A DNA stretch of 64,000 nucleotides, taken from the NCBI RefSeq assembly GCF_004117855.1, contig NZ_QWBW01000016.1:1-64000 (forward strand). The letters run 5' to 3'. A program made the translations under genes and the position numbers. The stretch comes from Modicisalibacter coralii. Lineage in GTDB: Bacteria > Pseudomonadota > Gammaproteobacteria > Pseudomonadales > Halomonadaceae. Shown here one piece after another: positions 30,030 to 38,434 of this stretch. How positions within the stretch are numbered: position 1 is the first letter of the stretch; each line of letters begins with the position of its first letter. The notes under the pieces were generated by a model. It saw nothing but the letters and a program-made list of their open reading frames with translations, was not told the DNA's origin and did not search any database.

Positions 30030-31514
30030 ATGAAGTACAGGGATTTACGCGAGTTCATCGCGGCGCTCGAGACGCAGGGCGAACTGCATCGTGTCACCGC
30101 CGAGGTCGACCCCTACCTGGAGATCACCGAGATCTGCGACCGGACGCTGCGCGCCGGCGGGCCGGCGCTGTTGTTCGAGAACGTCAAGGGCCACGACATG
30201 CCGGTGCTCGGCAACCTGTTCGGCACCCCGCGGCGGGTGGCGCTGGGCATGGGACAGGACAGCGTGACGGCGCTGCGCGAGGTCGGCGAGCTGCTGGCCT
30301 TCCTCAAGGAGCCGGAGCCGCCCAAGGGCTTTCGCGACGCCCTCGACAAGCTGCCGGTGTTCCGCCAGGTGATGAGCATGGGGCCCAAGACGCTGCGCAA
30401 GGCGCCGGTGCAGGAGGTGGTGCACGAGGGCGAGGCGGTCGATCTCGACCGCATTCCCATCCAGCACTGCTGGCCGGGCGATGCCGCGCCGCTGGTGACC
30501 TGGGCGCTGGTGGTCACCAAGGGGCCCCACAAGACGCGCCAGAACCTGGGGATCTACCGCCAGCAGAAGCTGGGGCGCAACCGGCTGATCATGCGCTGGT
30601 TGAGCCACCGCGGCGGCGCGCTGGATTTCCAGGAATTCCAGCGGGCGCATCCCGGCGAGCCGTTCCCGGTGGCGGTGGCGCTGGGCGCCGATCCGGCGAC
30701 CATCCTCGGCGCGGTGACCCCGGTGCCGGATACGCTCTCCGAGTACGCCTTCGCCGGGCTGCTCAGAGGCTCGCGCACCGAGCTGGTCAAGTGCGGCCAC
30801 GCCGATCTCGAGGTGCCGGCGTCGAGCGAGATCGTCCTGGAAGGCTTCATCCACCCCGACGACGTCGCCGAGGAGGGTCCCTACGGCGATCACACCGGCT
30901 ACTACAACGAGGTCGAGACCTTCCCGGTGTTCACCGTCGAGCGCATCACCCACCGCCGCGAGCCGATCTATCACTCGACCTATACCGGCCGGCCGCCCGA
31001 CGAGCCGGCGGTGCTGGGGCTGGCGCTCAACGAGGTGTTCGTCCCCATCCTGCGCAAGCAGTTCCCGGAGATCGTCGATTTCTACCTGCCGCCGGAAGGC
31101 TGTTCCTACCGCATGGCGGTGGTGACCATGAAGAAGCAGTATCCCGGCCACGCCAAGCGGGTGATGATGGGCGTTTGGAGTTTCCTGCGTCAGTTCATGT
31201 ACACCAAGTTCGTGATCGTGCTCGACGACGACGTCGACGCGCGCCGCTGGGAGGACGTGATCTGGGCGATCACCACGCGCATGGATCCGGTGCGTGATAC
31301 GGTGATGGTCGAGAACACGCCCATCGACTATCTCGACTTTGCCTCGCCGGTCGCCGGGCTGGGCTCGAAGATGGGCCTCGATGCGACCAACAAGTGGCCG
31401 GGCGAGACCGATCGCGAGTGGGGCCAGCCGATCGTCATGGACGAGAGCGTCAAGACGCGCGTCGACGCGCGCTGGAATGAACTGGGCATCCCGCTGCCCG
31501 ACGAGGACCGCTGA
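30030..31514 (+). CDS. ubiD: 4-hydroxy-3-polyprenylbenzoate decarboxylase UbiD
   Basis: Prenylated-FMN-dependent decarboxylase of ubiquinone biosynthesis. The 494 residues (E. coli 497) begin [19 protein letters not shown]. They contain [21 protein letters not shown], the cofactor and metal region [20 protein letters not shown] (20 residues) and [13 protein letters not shown]. The C-terminus DATNKWPGE is typical. The cofactor is supplied by UbiX, which is not in this window. A flavin reductase gene follows after 35 bp. Confidence 0.97.
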   Translation: MKYRDLREFIAALETQGELHRVTAEVDPYLEITEICDRTLRAGGPALLFENVKGHDMPVLGNLFGTPRRVALGMGQDSVTALREVGELLAFLKEPEPPKGFRDALDKLPVFRQVMSMGPKTLRKAPVQEVVHEGEAVDLDRIPIQHCWPGDAAPLVTWALVVTKGPHKTRQNLGIYRQQKLGRNRLIMRWLSHRGGALDFQEFQRAHPGEPFPVAVALGADPATILGAVTPVPDTLSEYAFAGLLRGSRTELVKCGHADLEVPASSEIVLEGFIHPDDVAEEGPYGDHTGYYNEVETFPVFTVERITHRREPIYHSTYTGRPPDEPAVLGLALNEVFVPILRKQFPEIVDFYLPPEGCSYRMAVVTMKKQYPGHAKRVMMGVWSFLRQFMYTKFVIVLDDDVDARRWEDVIWAITTRMDPVRDTVMVENTPIDYLDFASPVAGLGSKMGLDATNKWPGETDREWGQPIVMDESVKTRVDARWNELGIPLPDEDR

Positions 31515-31549
31515 ATGCCAGCGCCCGCATCCATCGACATGAGGACAGC

Positions 31550-32356
31550 ATGACGGCAAGGACCCTGACCTTTCAGGTGGCGTCGGTGGAGGATCTCACT
31601 CCCGACGTCTTCCGCGTGCGACTCGAGGGTCGCGCCGAGGCGGTGACTCATGCACCGGGGCAGTATCTCGAGCTCAAGCTCGATGACCAGACCTGGGTGC
31701 CGTTCTCGATCGCCAACGCCCATCGGGGCGACGGCAGCATCGAGCTGCACATCCAGCACTGGCCGGAGCGCGCCAATTCGCAGCGGCTGCGCGAGCTCAT
31801 GCAGCATCTCGCCCGGCTCACCGTGCGCCTGCCGGGCGGCGAGTGCGTGCTCGACGCCGACAGCAACCGGCCGCTGCTGCTGATCGCCGCCGGTACCGGT
31901 TTCGCCCAGATGAAGGCGCTGCTCGAGGCGGCCTTCGCCGCCGACGATGCGCTACCGGTCGAGTTCTGGTGGGCGGTCCGCGAGCGTCGCGACTTCTACC
32001 TCGAGAGTCTGGCCCGCGACTGGGCCGCGCGTTACCCCAACTTCCGCTTCCACGCCGTCGCCGAGGAACCGCTCGAGGCCGGCTTCGAGGCCGAACGGGT
32101 CTTCGCCCACCAGGGGCGGGTGGATGCCGTGCTGGCCGAGTCGGTCGACGACGTCTCGGGCTACGACGTCTACCTGTCCGGCTCGCCGGGCATGGTCTAT
32201 GCCTGCGTCGACGCCCTGGCGCCGCGCGGCCTGGACACGGCTCGCGTGTATTCCGACGTCTTCGCCTATGCGCCGCGGGACCCGCTCTTTCCGCCGCTCG
32301 AGCCGGTGGCCTCCGTGCATGACACCACGCCCGACCTGAACGGGACGCGGTCGTGA
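31550..32356 (+). CDS. fre: NAD(P)H-flavin reductase (Fre-like)
   Basis: Ferredoxin-NADP reductase superfamily protein of 268 residues that reduces free flavins. The flavin-binding beta-barrel contains HAPGQYLELKL and VPFSIANAH; the NAD(P) domain has LLIAAGTGFAQMKALLEA and YDVYLSGSPGMVYA. E. coli Fre is 233 residues; about 30 extra residues lie at the C-terminus (DPLFPPLEP...). Proximity to ubiD suggests it provides reduced FMN for prenyl-FMN synthesis, which is inference. Its stop overlaps folM (GTGA). Confidence 0.85.
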   Translation: MTARTLTFQVASVEDLTPDVFRVRLEGRAEAVTHAPGQYLELKLDDQTWVPFSIANAHRGDGSIELHIQHWPERANSQRLRELMQHLARLTVRLPGGECVLDADSNRPLLLIAAGTGFAQMKALLEAAFAADDALPVEFWWAVRERRDFYLESLARDWAARYPNFRFHAVAEEPLEAGFEAERVFAHQGRVDAVLAESVDDVSGYDVYLSGSPGMVYACVDALAPRGLDTARVYSDVFAYAPRDPLFPPLEPVASVHDTTPDLNGTRS

Positions 32357-33060
32357 GCGTCGCGCCGATTCTGATCACCGGCGGCGGCCAGCGCATCGGC
32401 CGGCACTGCGCCGAACGGCTGGTCGACGACGGGCATCCGGTGATCGTCAGCTACCGCCGCGAGCGCCCCGAACTCGAGGCGCTGCGTCGGCGCGGCGTGG
32501 TGACCCTGCAGGCGGACTTCGCCGAGGCGGCCGGGATTCTCGATTTCATCCGCCGTCTGCGCGACGAGACCGACGCCCTGCGGGCGATCATCCACAACGC
32601 CGCGGCCTGGGTGGCGGACGACGACGACCCGGACGGCGCGCGCTTCGAGCGGCTGTTTCGTGTCCACATGCAGGCGCCGTACCTGATCAACCGGCATTGC
32701 CGGGACCTGCTCGAGGCATGCAGCGAGCCGCAGCGCGACATCATCCACATCACCGACCACCTGGCCGGCGGCGGGATGAGCGAGCATGCCGCCTATGCCG
32801 CCACCAAGGCGGGGCTCGAGAACCTGACGCGCTCCTTCGCCCGACGCTATGCGCCGAGTATCCAGGTCAACGCCATCGCCCCGGGGCCGGTGATGCTCGG
32901 CGGCGAGGATGACGAGGCCATCGCCGAGGCGGTGCGCCGGCGTTCGGCGATGGGCCTGGTGCCCGGGCCGGGCGTGATCTATCAGAGCGTTCGCTATCTG
33001 CTCGACAACCGCTTCACGACCGGCATCACGCTGCCGGTGGACGGCGGCCTGGAAGCGTGA
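32353..33060 (+). CDS. folM: Dihydromonapterin reductase FolM (short-chain dehydrogenase)
   Basis: NADPH-dependent SDR that reduces dihydromonapterin and, less well, dihydrofolate. The 235-residue protein has the atypical nucleotide motif ILITGGGQRIG and VIVSYRRERPELEAL. ADFAEAAGILDFI, ALRAIIHNAAAW and the active-site YAATKAGLENLTRSFAR also follow E. coli FolM closely. The end TTGITLPVDGG is the usual SDR C-terminus. It starts at a GTG overlapping fre by 4 bp. Confidence 0.88.
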   Translation: MSVAPILITGGGQRIGRHCAERLVDDGHPVIVSYRRERPELEALRRRGVVTLQADFAEAAGILDFIRRLRDETDALRAIIHNAAAWVADDDDPDGARFERLFRVHMQAPYLINRHCRDLLEACSEPQRDIIHITDHLAGGGMSEHAAYAATKAGLENLTRSFARRYAPSIQVNAIAPGPVMLGGEDDEAIAEAVRRRSAMGLVPGPGVIYQSVRYLLDNRFTTGITLPVDGGLEA

Positions 33061-33102
33061 GCGGCACCGGGCCCCGACAGGGCGCCGGGCCGATCGCCGG
33101 GG

Positions 33103-33130
33103 TTGCCAAACCCCGTCCAGCGTGTAGGAT
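33103..33130 (+). promoter_or_regulatory. Candidate promoter of the aromatic leader and DAHP synthase
   Basis: TTGCCA, a 16-bp spacer and TAGGAT (33125-33130), 27 bp before the leader-peptide ATG. Transcription would begin near 33137. It lies after the folM stop and is independent of ubiD-fre-folM. Confidence 0.6.
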
Positions 33131-33157
33131 GAAAGGCGAGATTCACGGAGACGACCC

Positions 33158-33283
33158 ATGCCCCGCCAAGCCCTTGCCGACATCGCCAGCGCCGCCCGCT
33201 TCCGGGTGGACGCCTGCGCGTGCCTCGGTCATGGCTATTGGTATTGGTTTACCGGCGGTGCGCCCGCCGGCTCGGCCACCTAG
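33158..33283 (+). CDS. Aromatic amino acid leader peptide (Tyr-Trp-Tyr-Trp-Phe)
   Basis: A 41-codon frame (MPRQALADIA...) with GGAG 7 nt before the ATG. Codons 27-31 read Tyr-Trp-Tyr-Trp-Phe (33236-33250). Five consecutive aromatic codons, two of them Trp, in so short a frame point to a regulatory leader peptide like TrpL or PheL. The stop codon (33281-33283) sits in the loop of a 16-bp stem, and an intrinsic terminator follows 47 nt later. The downstream gene is a DAHP synthase, the entry enzyme of the shikimate pathway. No homology is claimed. Confidence 0.75.
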   Translation: MPRQALADIASAARFRVDACACLGHGYWYWFTGGAPAGSAT

Positions 33284-33346
33284 CCCGAGCCGGAGCGCAC
33301 CCTGAACCGCAGGGTTGCCTCCCGAAAGAACCCCCGTCGGCAACCC
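33257..33346 (+). promoter_or_regulatory. Competing RNA hairpins of a transcription attenuator
   Basis: Stem P1: GGTGCGC (33257-33263) plus CCGGCTCGG (33267-33275) pair with CCGAGCCGG (33285-33293) plus GCGCACC (33295-33301). Stem P2: ACCCT (33299-33303) with AGGGT (33311-33315). Stem P3: GGGTTGCC (33312-33319) with GGCAACCC (33339-33346), which invades the terminator. P1 and P2 exclude each other, as do P2 and P3, and P3 and the terminator. A ribosome stalled at the aromatic codons leaves P1 free; one at the stop codon masks it. Confidence 0.65.
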
Positions 33347-33360
33347 GGCGGGGGTTTTTT
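33330..33360 (+). terminator. Attenuator intrinsic terminator upstream of DAHP synthase
   Basis: ACCCCCGTCGG pairs with CCGGCGGGGGT (11 bp including one G-T pair, loop CAAC) and is followed by a run of six T residues (33355-33360). It lies between the leader peptide and DAHP synthase, so full-length transcription requires read-through. Confidence 0.85.
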
Positions 33361-33423
33361 CATGGGCACCAACCGATTGCATGACCGGCGAGTGCCGGAC
33401 GCTCACGACCAGGAGACTGACTC

Positions 33424-33582
33424 ATGACCCGCATGCCCTTCGTCCATCACGGCTTCGACACCGACTATCGCGGCGAGGGTTATTGGCGATTTAGCGACGC
33501 CCGGTCAGCGCAGTCAGCCACCTCTGGCCGGGTGACCCTGGGTGGCCAACGAACGCCCCGATGTCCCCGAATCCGCCATTGA
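33424..33582 (+). CDS. Short aromatic-rich reading frame between attenuator and DAHP synthase
   Basis: A 52-codon frame with a strong AGGAGA before its ATG and a stop 27 nt before the DAHP synthase gene. The first 23 codons include Phe6, Phe11, Tyr15, Tyr20, Trp21 and Phe23. It may be a second regulatory uORF or a translation-coupling peptide. No terminator follows it, and no family is recognised. Chance remains possible. Confidence 0.35.
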   Translation: MTRMPFVHHGFDTDYRGEGYWRFSDARSAQSATSGRVTLGGQRTPRCPRIRH

Positions 33583-33609
33583 CGCGGACGCGCCAGGAAG
33601 TGAATCGCC

Positions 33610-34674
33610 ATGAACGCACCCATGACCCTCGATCTCTCTGCCGTCGACTCCCCTCGGTCGGCCACCCATCGTCCCCTGCCCACCCCCGCCGAGCTGCGCC
33701 GCGAACTGCCGGTCGACGCTGAACTCGCCTCACGCCTCGCCGACCAGCGCCAGGCCATTCGCGATGTCCTCGCCGGGCGCGACGAGCGCCTGCTGGTAGT
33801 GGTCGGCCCGTGCTCGATCCATGATCCCGACGCCGCGCTGGAGTACGCCGAACGCCTGGCCGCGCTGCAGGCCAGCGTGGCCGATCGTTTGCTGCTGGTG
33901 ATGCGGGTCTACGTCGAGAAGCCGCGCACCACGGTGGGCTGGAAGGGGCTGGCCTACGACCCGCACCTGGACGGCAGCGATGACATGGCGGCGGGGCTGG
34001 CCAGCGCCCGGCGGCTGATGCGCGACGTCGCCGCGCTGGGCCTGCCGGTGGCCACCGAGCTGTTGCAGCCGATGGCCGCGGCCTATTTCGACGATCTCTT
34101 GAGCTGGGTGGCGATCGGCGCGCGCACCACCGAGTCGCAGATCCACCGTGAGCTGGCCAGCGGGCTCGACGCCTGTGTCGGCTTCAAGAACGGCACCCAG
34201 GGCAATGTCGACGTGGCGGTGGCGGCGATGCAGTCGGCGGCGCATCCGCATCGCCACTTCGGGGTCACCGCCGCGGGCACGCCGGCGATGATCGAGACCC
34301 CGGGCAACCCCTTCACCCATCTGGTGCTGCGCGGGGGCCAGGACGGACCCAACCACGATGCCGCCAGCATCGCCGCCAGCCGCCGCGCGCTGGAGGCCGC
34401 CGGGCTGACACCGCGGCTGATGGTCGACTGCAGCCACGCCAATTCGCGCAAGGATCACCGCCGCCAGACCGAGGTGCTGCACAGCGTGGTCGACCAGCGC
34501 CTGGCCGGTGAGCGCGCGCTGATGGGAGTGATGCTCGAAAGCCACCTCTTCGAGGGCAAGCAGCCGCTCAACCCGGCCGCGCTGCGCTACGGCGTCTCGA
34601 TCACCGATGCCTGCCTGGGCTGGGAGACGACCGCGCAGCAGCTCATGCGTGCCGCCGAGCGTCTGCGCGGCTGA
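33610..34674 (+). CDS. 3-deoxy-7-phosphoheptulonate (DAHP) synthase, class I AroF/AroG/AroH type
   Basis: Condenses phosphoenolpyruvate and erythrose 4-phosphate in the first step of aromatic amino acid synthesis. The 354-residue protein shows VVVGPCSIHDPDAALEYA (metal ligand C68), MRVYVEKPRTTVGWKG, ATELLQPMAAAYFDDLLSW, IGARTTESQ, GFKNGTQGN and LMVDCSHANSRKDH. These are the signatures of the E. coli-type enzymes. I cannot tell from sequence which amino acid inhibits it. AGGAAG precedes the ATG. The upstream attenuator implies control by aminoacyl-tRNA supply. It is convergent with gspN, with a 4-bp gap. Confidence 0.95.
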   Translation: MNAPMTLDLSAVDSPRSATHRPLPTPAELRRELPVDAELASRLADQRQAIRDVLAGRDERLLVVVGPCSIHDPDAALEYAERLAALQASVADRLLLVMRVYVEKPRTTVGWKGLAYDPHLDGSDDMAAGLASARRLMRDVAALGLPVATELLQPMAAAYFDDLLSWVAIGARTTESQIHRELASGLDACVGFKNGTQGNVDVAVAAMQSAAHPHRHFGVTAAGTPAMIETPGNPFTHLVLRGGQDGPNHDAASIAASRRALEAAGLTPRLMVDCSHANSRKDHRRQTEVLHSVVDQRLAGERALMGVMLESHLFEGKQPLNPAALRYGVSITDACLGWETTAQQLMRAAERLRG

Positions 34675-34678
34675 CCCG

Positions 34679-35401
34679 CTACCAGCGGAAGCGCTGCTCG
34701 ATGCGCTCGCCGCGGGCGTCGGGGTCGAGACGCCGGCGCCACTCGGCCAGCGGATGGCTATCGGCGATGCGTCCGCGCAGCTCGCCCTGGCCGCTGTCGG
34801 GGTCGAGCGTCAGCGCGAGCGCCAGGACCTGACCCTGTTCCAGATTCAGCCGCAGCTCGGGGGTGCCGCCACGGCATGTGAGCTGCAGCTTGGCGTGACC
34901 CAGTTCGACCCGGGTCGGGGCGAGCAAGGTCACGCTGGAGGCCGTCAGCGCGCCGTGGCTGGCGAGACAGCGGGTGCCGCGCAGGGTGACCTCGAGCTGC
35001 CCCTCCCAGCGCGCCGCCAGCGCCAGCGGCAGGCGTGAGAGATCGAGCGCGTCGAGGTCGCCGCCGCTGAGCGTCCAGCGGGTGTCGAGGCCGTGCCAGA
35101 CGCCGCGGGCATGCCAGGCGCCGCTGCCTTCACCCAGGGTGAGCGTCAGCCGCCCGGGCCAGGCCAGCTGCCAGTCGAGGGGGCCCAGGGCCAGTGGCCA
35201 GCCAGCGGCGCGCCAGGCGATGCGCGCCACGCGGCCCGCCGCCAGCGTCCCCGAGGGGGCGTCCAGGGTGATGTCCCGGGCCACCGCCGCCCGCGGGCCG
35301 AGGGTCGTCAGTGGCCAGGTCAGGGCCAACGTCGAGACGAAGACGAGGGCCACCGTCAGCCCCGCGCCGAGCATGCCCAGCACACCGATTGCGCGTCGCA
35401 T
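34679..35401 (-). CDS. gspN: Type II secretion system protein N
   Basis: Inner-membrane accessory protein found in a subset of type II systems, 240 residues. One N-terminal membrane anchor (about residues 5-28) is followed by a periplasmic beta-rich domain (GPLDWQLAWPGRLTLTLGEG). It is the last gene of the operon, and its ATG overlaps the gspM stop (TGATG). Similarity to GspN is moderate, supported by position after gspM. Confidence 0.82.
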   Translation of the reverse strand: MRRAIGVLGMLGAGLTVALVFVSTLALTWPLTTLGPRAAVARDITLDAPSGTLAAGRVARIAWRAAGWPLALGPLDWQLAWPGRLTLTLGEGSGAWHARGVWHGLDTRWTLSGGDLDALDLSRLPLALAARWEGQLEVTLRGTRCLASHGALTASSVTLLAPTRVELGHAKLQLTCRGGTPELRLNLEQGQVLALALTLDPDSGQGELRGRIADSHPLAEWRRRLDPDARGERIEQRFRW

Positions 35402-35931
35402 CAGCGGCTCTCCATCGCGGTCACGGTGGTATCCAGCGGCGCCGACCCTGACCCCGCGCCCGGCTCTGATCCCGCTTCCGGCCCTGGTCTTTCGAGCTGA
35501 CTACGCCAGTGCGCTACTAGCGCCAGGCTCTGCCCCTCGCGGCGTTCGAGCTGCCACGCCACCGCCCACCAGCCGTGCTGCGCCGCCCAGCGCGCGAAGT
35601 CGCTGAACGCCTCGGGCGAGGGCGCCTCGCCGTGGGTCGTGACGCCGCGCGCCGTCACCTCGATGCGGGTCAGCGCCAGACCCTGTTCCACCGCGGCGCT
35701 GCGCCAGGTTGCGGCGTCCACCGGGGTGATCGGCGGCAGCCGCTGCAGGTTCGGCGCCGGCCTCGCCGCGGCGAACGGCTCGCCACCCGCGGGCAGAGAC
35801 GAGAGCGTGGCGTGGCCGGCGTAGGCCAGCACGCCGACCAGTGCCAGCACCAGGAGTCCTTTCTCCCGTCCCGAGCGCGCCGTCCACAGCGGCGCCAAGC
35901 GAGCGGGCAGACGGGGGGCGAATCGGCTCAT
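35401..35931 (-). CDS. gspM: Type II secretion system protein M
   Basis: Inner-membrane platform component of 176 residues with a short cytoplasmic tail, one membrane helix (EKGLLVLALVGVLAYAGHA, 19 residues) and a periplasmic ferredoxin-like domain expected to pair with GspL. The C-terminus (GPEAGSEPGAGSGSAP) is low complexity. The ATG overlaps the gspL stop by ATGA. Confidence 0.85.
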   Translation of the reverse strand: MSRFAPRLPARLAPLWTARSGREKGLLVLALVGVLAYAGHATLSSLPAGGEPFAAARPAPNLQRLPPITPVDAATWRSAAVEQGLALTRIEVTARGVTTHGEAPSPEAFSDFARWAAQHGWWAVAWQLERREGQSLALVAHWRSQLERPGPEAGSEPGAGSGSAPLDTTVTAMESR

Positions 35932-37313
35932 GGCGTGGGCTCCGGGGTGTCGGCGGCGAGGGGGAGGTTCAGGCTCAGCTCGCCCGGCAGTGCGTGCCAC
36001 TGCGCCTCGCCCAGCGTGGCGAGGACCTGACGGGCCCGGTTCACCACCACCGGCGCCGGCGGCTCGGGGTAGCGCCAGGCCAGGGTCGCCCGGTTGCCGC
36101 TGACTGCCAGCCGTGACAGCTGCCAGGGCGTCGCGGCGAGCTGTGCCGTGGCCGTTGCCAGGGCCTCGCTGAGCCGATGATTGCGCCGGGCCAGGGCGTC
36201 GATGGCATCGGCGCGTCTGACCAGCGCCGCCCGGGCGTCGGCCGGTGGCGGGCCGACGAAGCGCGCGGCCAGCGCCGCCGCTTGACGTTGGTTCTCCGAG
36301 GTGTGCCCGCGCCAGCTCGTGGCCAGCCACAGCGAGGCGTCGAGCAGCGCCAGCAGGGCGATGGCACCCGCCAGCCAGAGCGTACGTCGCTGCGGCTGCC
36401 AGGTGATCCCTTGCCGGCGCGCGCCGCTGTCATCGGCGAACGGCAGCGCGGCGGGGGGCTGAGCCGACAGCCAGGTGAGGCTGCGGAGCCGGGCCTGCGC
36501 GGCGGCCGCTTCGCCGCCATCATGCCGTTCGTCATCGTGTCTTTCGCCATCGCCATCGCCATCGCCATCTCCATCGCCGCGTTCGCCGTCGCGCTGCCGT
36601 GGCTGGCCGGTGTCGCCATGGGCATCGATATCGGGACCGGTATCGATATTGCCATCGACTATCTGGCAGTCACGTTCGCGCCAGGCCGGCGGTAGCGGCC
36701 AGTCGCGCGGCCACGCCAGCCACTGGCGAGCCTCCGGCGCGCCCGGCGCCACGGGCGCGGCCAGCCCCAGGCACAGCCGGTGGCTGCCGTCGTCGAGGGT
36801 GGTGATCTGATCCGGCGTCGCCGGCCGTGGCAGCGCCAGGAAGGCGCAGCTCCAGCCCGTCGGCGCCAGGCCGAGGCGCTGCGCCCAGGCGTGCCAGGCG
36901 GCGAGTTCGGCGCGTGGAAGGGCGATCAGCTCCAGGTGGCCGCGACCGCGCTGCAGCGCCTGCAGGTGGAGCTGGTCGACCGCTTCACTGGTCACCGTTT
37001 CCAGCAGCAGCGGCCATTCGCGGCGCTTGAGCCCGCGCGGCGCGGCGAGATGGAAGTGGCTGACCGCATCCGCCGCCAGCAGCAGGGTGACCGGGTGGCT
37101 GGCGGCCAGCCGCGTCAGCGCCTGCCACGCCTCAGGAGGGCTGGCATCGCTCAGGGTGTGCGGCGTGGCGCCCTCCAGGCACCAGTCGACACGGAGCCGG
37201 GTGTCGGCGTCCGTCTCTGTGTCGGCGCTGGCATCGATGAGCGGGGCGAGGCGCTGGCGCGGGGCGACCAGCAGGCGGGTAGCGGCGCGCGCCGGGCGTG
37301 CGGATCGGCGCAT
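35928..37313 (-). CDS. gspL: Type II secretion system protein L
   Basis: Links the GspE ATPase to the inner-membrane platform. The 461-residue protein has a cytoplasmic actin-like domain (about 1-300), one membrane helix (RTLWLAGAIALLALLDASLW, 20 residues) and a periplasmic domain of about 100 residues. Unusual is an acidic Gly-Asp tract (GDGDGDGDGDG then ERHDDERHDGG) at roughly residues 245-270, encoded by hexanucleotide repeats. Overlaps: TGATG with gspK and ATGA with gspM. Confidence 0.88.
   Translation of the reverse strand: MRRSARPARAATRLLVAPRQRLAPLIDASADTETDADTRLRVDWCLEGATPHTLSDASPPEAWQALTRLAASHPVTLLLAADAVSHFHLAAPRGLKRREWPLLLETVTSEAVDQLHLQALQRGRGHLELIALPRAELAAWHAWAQRLGLAPTGWSCAFLALPRPATPDQITTLDDGSHRLCLGLAAPVAPGAPEARQWLAWPRDWPLPPAWRERDCQIVDGNIDTGPDIDAHGDTGQPRQRDGERGDGDGDGDGDGERHDDERHDGGEAAAAQARLRSLTWLSAQPPAALPFADDSGARRQGITWQPQRRTLWLAGAIALLALLDASLWLATSWRGHTSENQRQAAALAARFVGPPPADARAALVRRADAIDALARRNHRLSEALATATAQLAATPWQLSRLAVSGNRATLAWRYPEPPAPVVVNRARQVLATLGEAQWHALPGELSLNLPLAADTPEPTP
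36546..36569 (-). repeat. GCCATC hexanucleotide repeat inside gspL
   Basis: Four perfect GCCATC units on the + strand (GATGGC on the coding strand), with degenerate units on both sides, encode alternating Gly-Asp. Length changes would stay in frame. Confidence 0.8.
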
Positions 37314-38434
37314 CAGGGTGACTCCTGGGTAAAGACGTTGTCCGCCGCCGGCTCGGCGGCGTTGGTCGAGATAGCGTCGGTCGACATAGCGTCGGTCGAA
37401 ATAGCGTCGAGGCGGGCGCTGGGGTAGCCGCTGCGGCGGCTCAGCACCCGTACCCGCGCCGCCGGCTGGCGGGGATAGAAGGCGCTGGTGCCCTCGGCCA
37501 GCAGCAGGCGCTGGAAGTCGTAGTGGCGATCCGCCAGGCGGATGCGGATATCCAGCGCCACATAGTCCGGGGTCAGGCGCAGGCGGTTGGCGTAGCGTTC
37601 GAGCCAGGGGGCATCGCCGCCCAGCGCCTGGCGCACCGCGTCGAGGTCCGTGTAGCCCCCCGGCGGGCGGGCGCGCAGCAGCGTGGCCAGGGCGCCGCGG
37701 TCGACCTGGCCGACGAACAGCGCATCCAGCAGCGGCAGATCGCCGGGGCCCAGGGCGTTGAGATCGAGCCGCCAGGGGCCGTCGTCGGGCAGCGTGCAGA
37801 GCTCGTCGAAACGCCCGGCGCGGCGGCTGTCCAGCGGCGCCAGCCAGTTGATCTCGCTGGGATCGCGCAGCCAGGTGTCGGCGCTCGTCCGGGGCGGGTC
37901 GAGGCGCGCATAGTCGGCGCCATCCATGCCGCCGAGGCGGGCGATGTTGTCGGGATCGATCCAGTCGGCGAGGCGGGCGACGAAGGTATCCGGCGTCATC
38001 CCGGCGAGGCGCTCGCTGGCATAGGTCGCCACCCAGTAGCGCAGCTGCTGCTGGGCCAGCGCCGCCTGGCTGCCGCCCAGGGCGTTGAGGTTAAAGCAGG
38101 TGCGCAGGTCGTGCACCACCAGACGCAGCTCGCCGGCGTCGGTGGGATAGCGCAGCGGCCGCCCGGCCAGGGTCTGCCACCACAGGTCGGCGTGGCGCAC
38201 CGCGGCATCGGTGAGCGCACGGCGGGCGATGATCTCCGCGCCGCGGGCGTAGAACTCGGCCTGGGTCTCCTGCTGCAGCAGTTCGAGACGGGTCAGCTCG
38301 CGCCGTCCCTGCAGCGTCAGCGCGCTCAGCGTGACGCTCACCAGCGCCAGCGCCAGCAGTACCATCAATAGCGCCGCCCCGCGCTGGCGCGGCGCCCACG
38401 CGGGCTCACGCCGGGTTGGCGGTGACACGTTCAT
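37313..38434 (-). CDS. gspK: Type II secretion system minor pseudopilin K
   Basis: Tip pseudopilin, much larger than the others (373 residues). The N-terminal processing and membrane segment RQRGAALLMVLLALALVSV lacks the Glu at position +5, which is normal for GspK. The alpha-helical insert and SAM-like region (DWIDPDNIARLGGMDGADY, 19 residues) follow. The C-terminus carries an AISTD/AMSTD/AISTN repeat. The ATG at 38434 overlaps the gspJ stop; longer in-frame starts would bury the prepilin leader. Confidence 0.93.
   Translation of the reverse strand: MNVSPPTRREPAWAPRQRGAALLMVLLALALVSVTLSALTLQGRRELTRLELLQQETQAEFYARGAEIIARRALTDAAVRHADLWWQTLAGRPLRYPTDAGELRLVVHDLRTCFNLNALGGSQAALAQQQLRYWVATYASERLAGMTPDTFVARLADWIDPDNIARLGGMDGADYARLDPPRTSADTWLRDPSEINWLAPLDSRRAGRFDELCTLPDDGPWRLDLNALGPGDLPLLDALFVGQVDRGALATLLRARPPGGYTDLDAVRQALGGDAPWLERYANRLRLTPDYVALDIRIRLADRHYDFQRLLLAEGTSAFYPRQPAARVRVLSRRSGYPSARLDAISTDAMSTDAISTNAAEPAADNVFTQESP
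37361..37405 (-). repeat. Three 15-bp tandem repeats at the gspK C-terminus
   Basis: Units 37361-37375, 37376-37390 and 37391-37405 are variants of GTCGGTCGANATAGC. They encode Ala-Ile/Met-Ser-Thr-Asp/Asn. Copy changes would keep the frame. Confidence 0.8.

Noticed and set aside
33490-33600. Second attenuator terminator after the 52-codon frame
   Set aside because: Complementary pieces exist (CCACC/GGTGG, CCCGG/CCGGG), but no stable stem is followed by a T-run.
36540-36610. CRISPR-like array in the GCCATC region
   Set aside because: Short hexamer units without spacers, inside a coding frame; no cas genes in the window.
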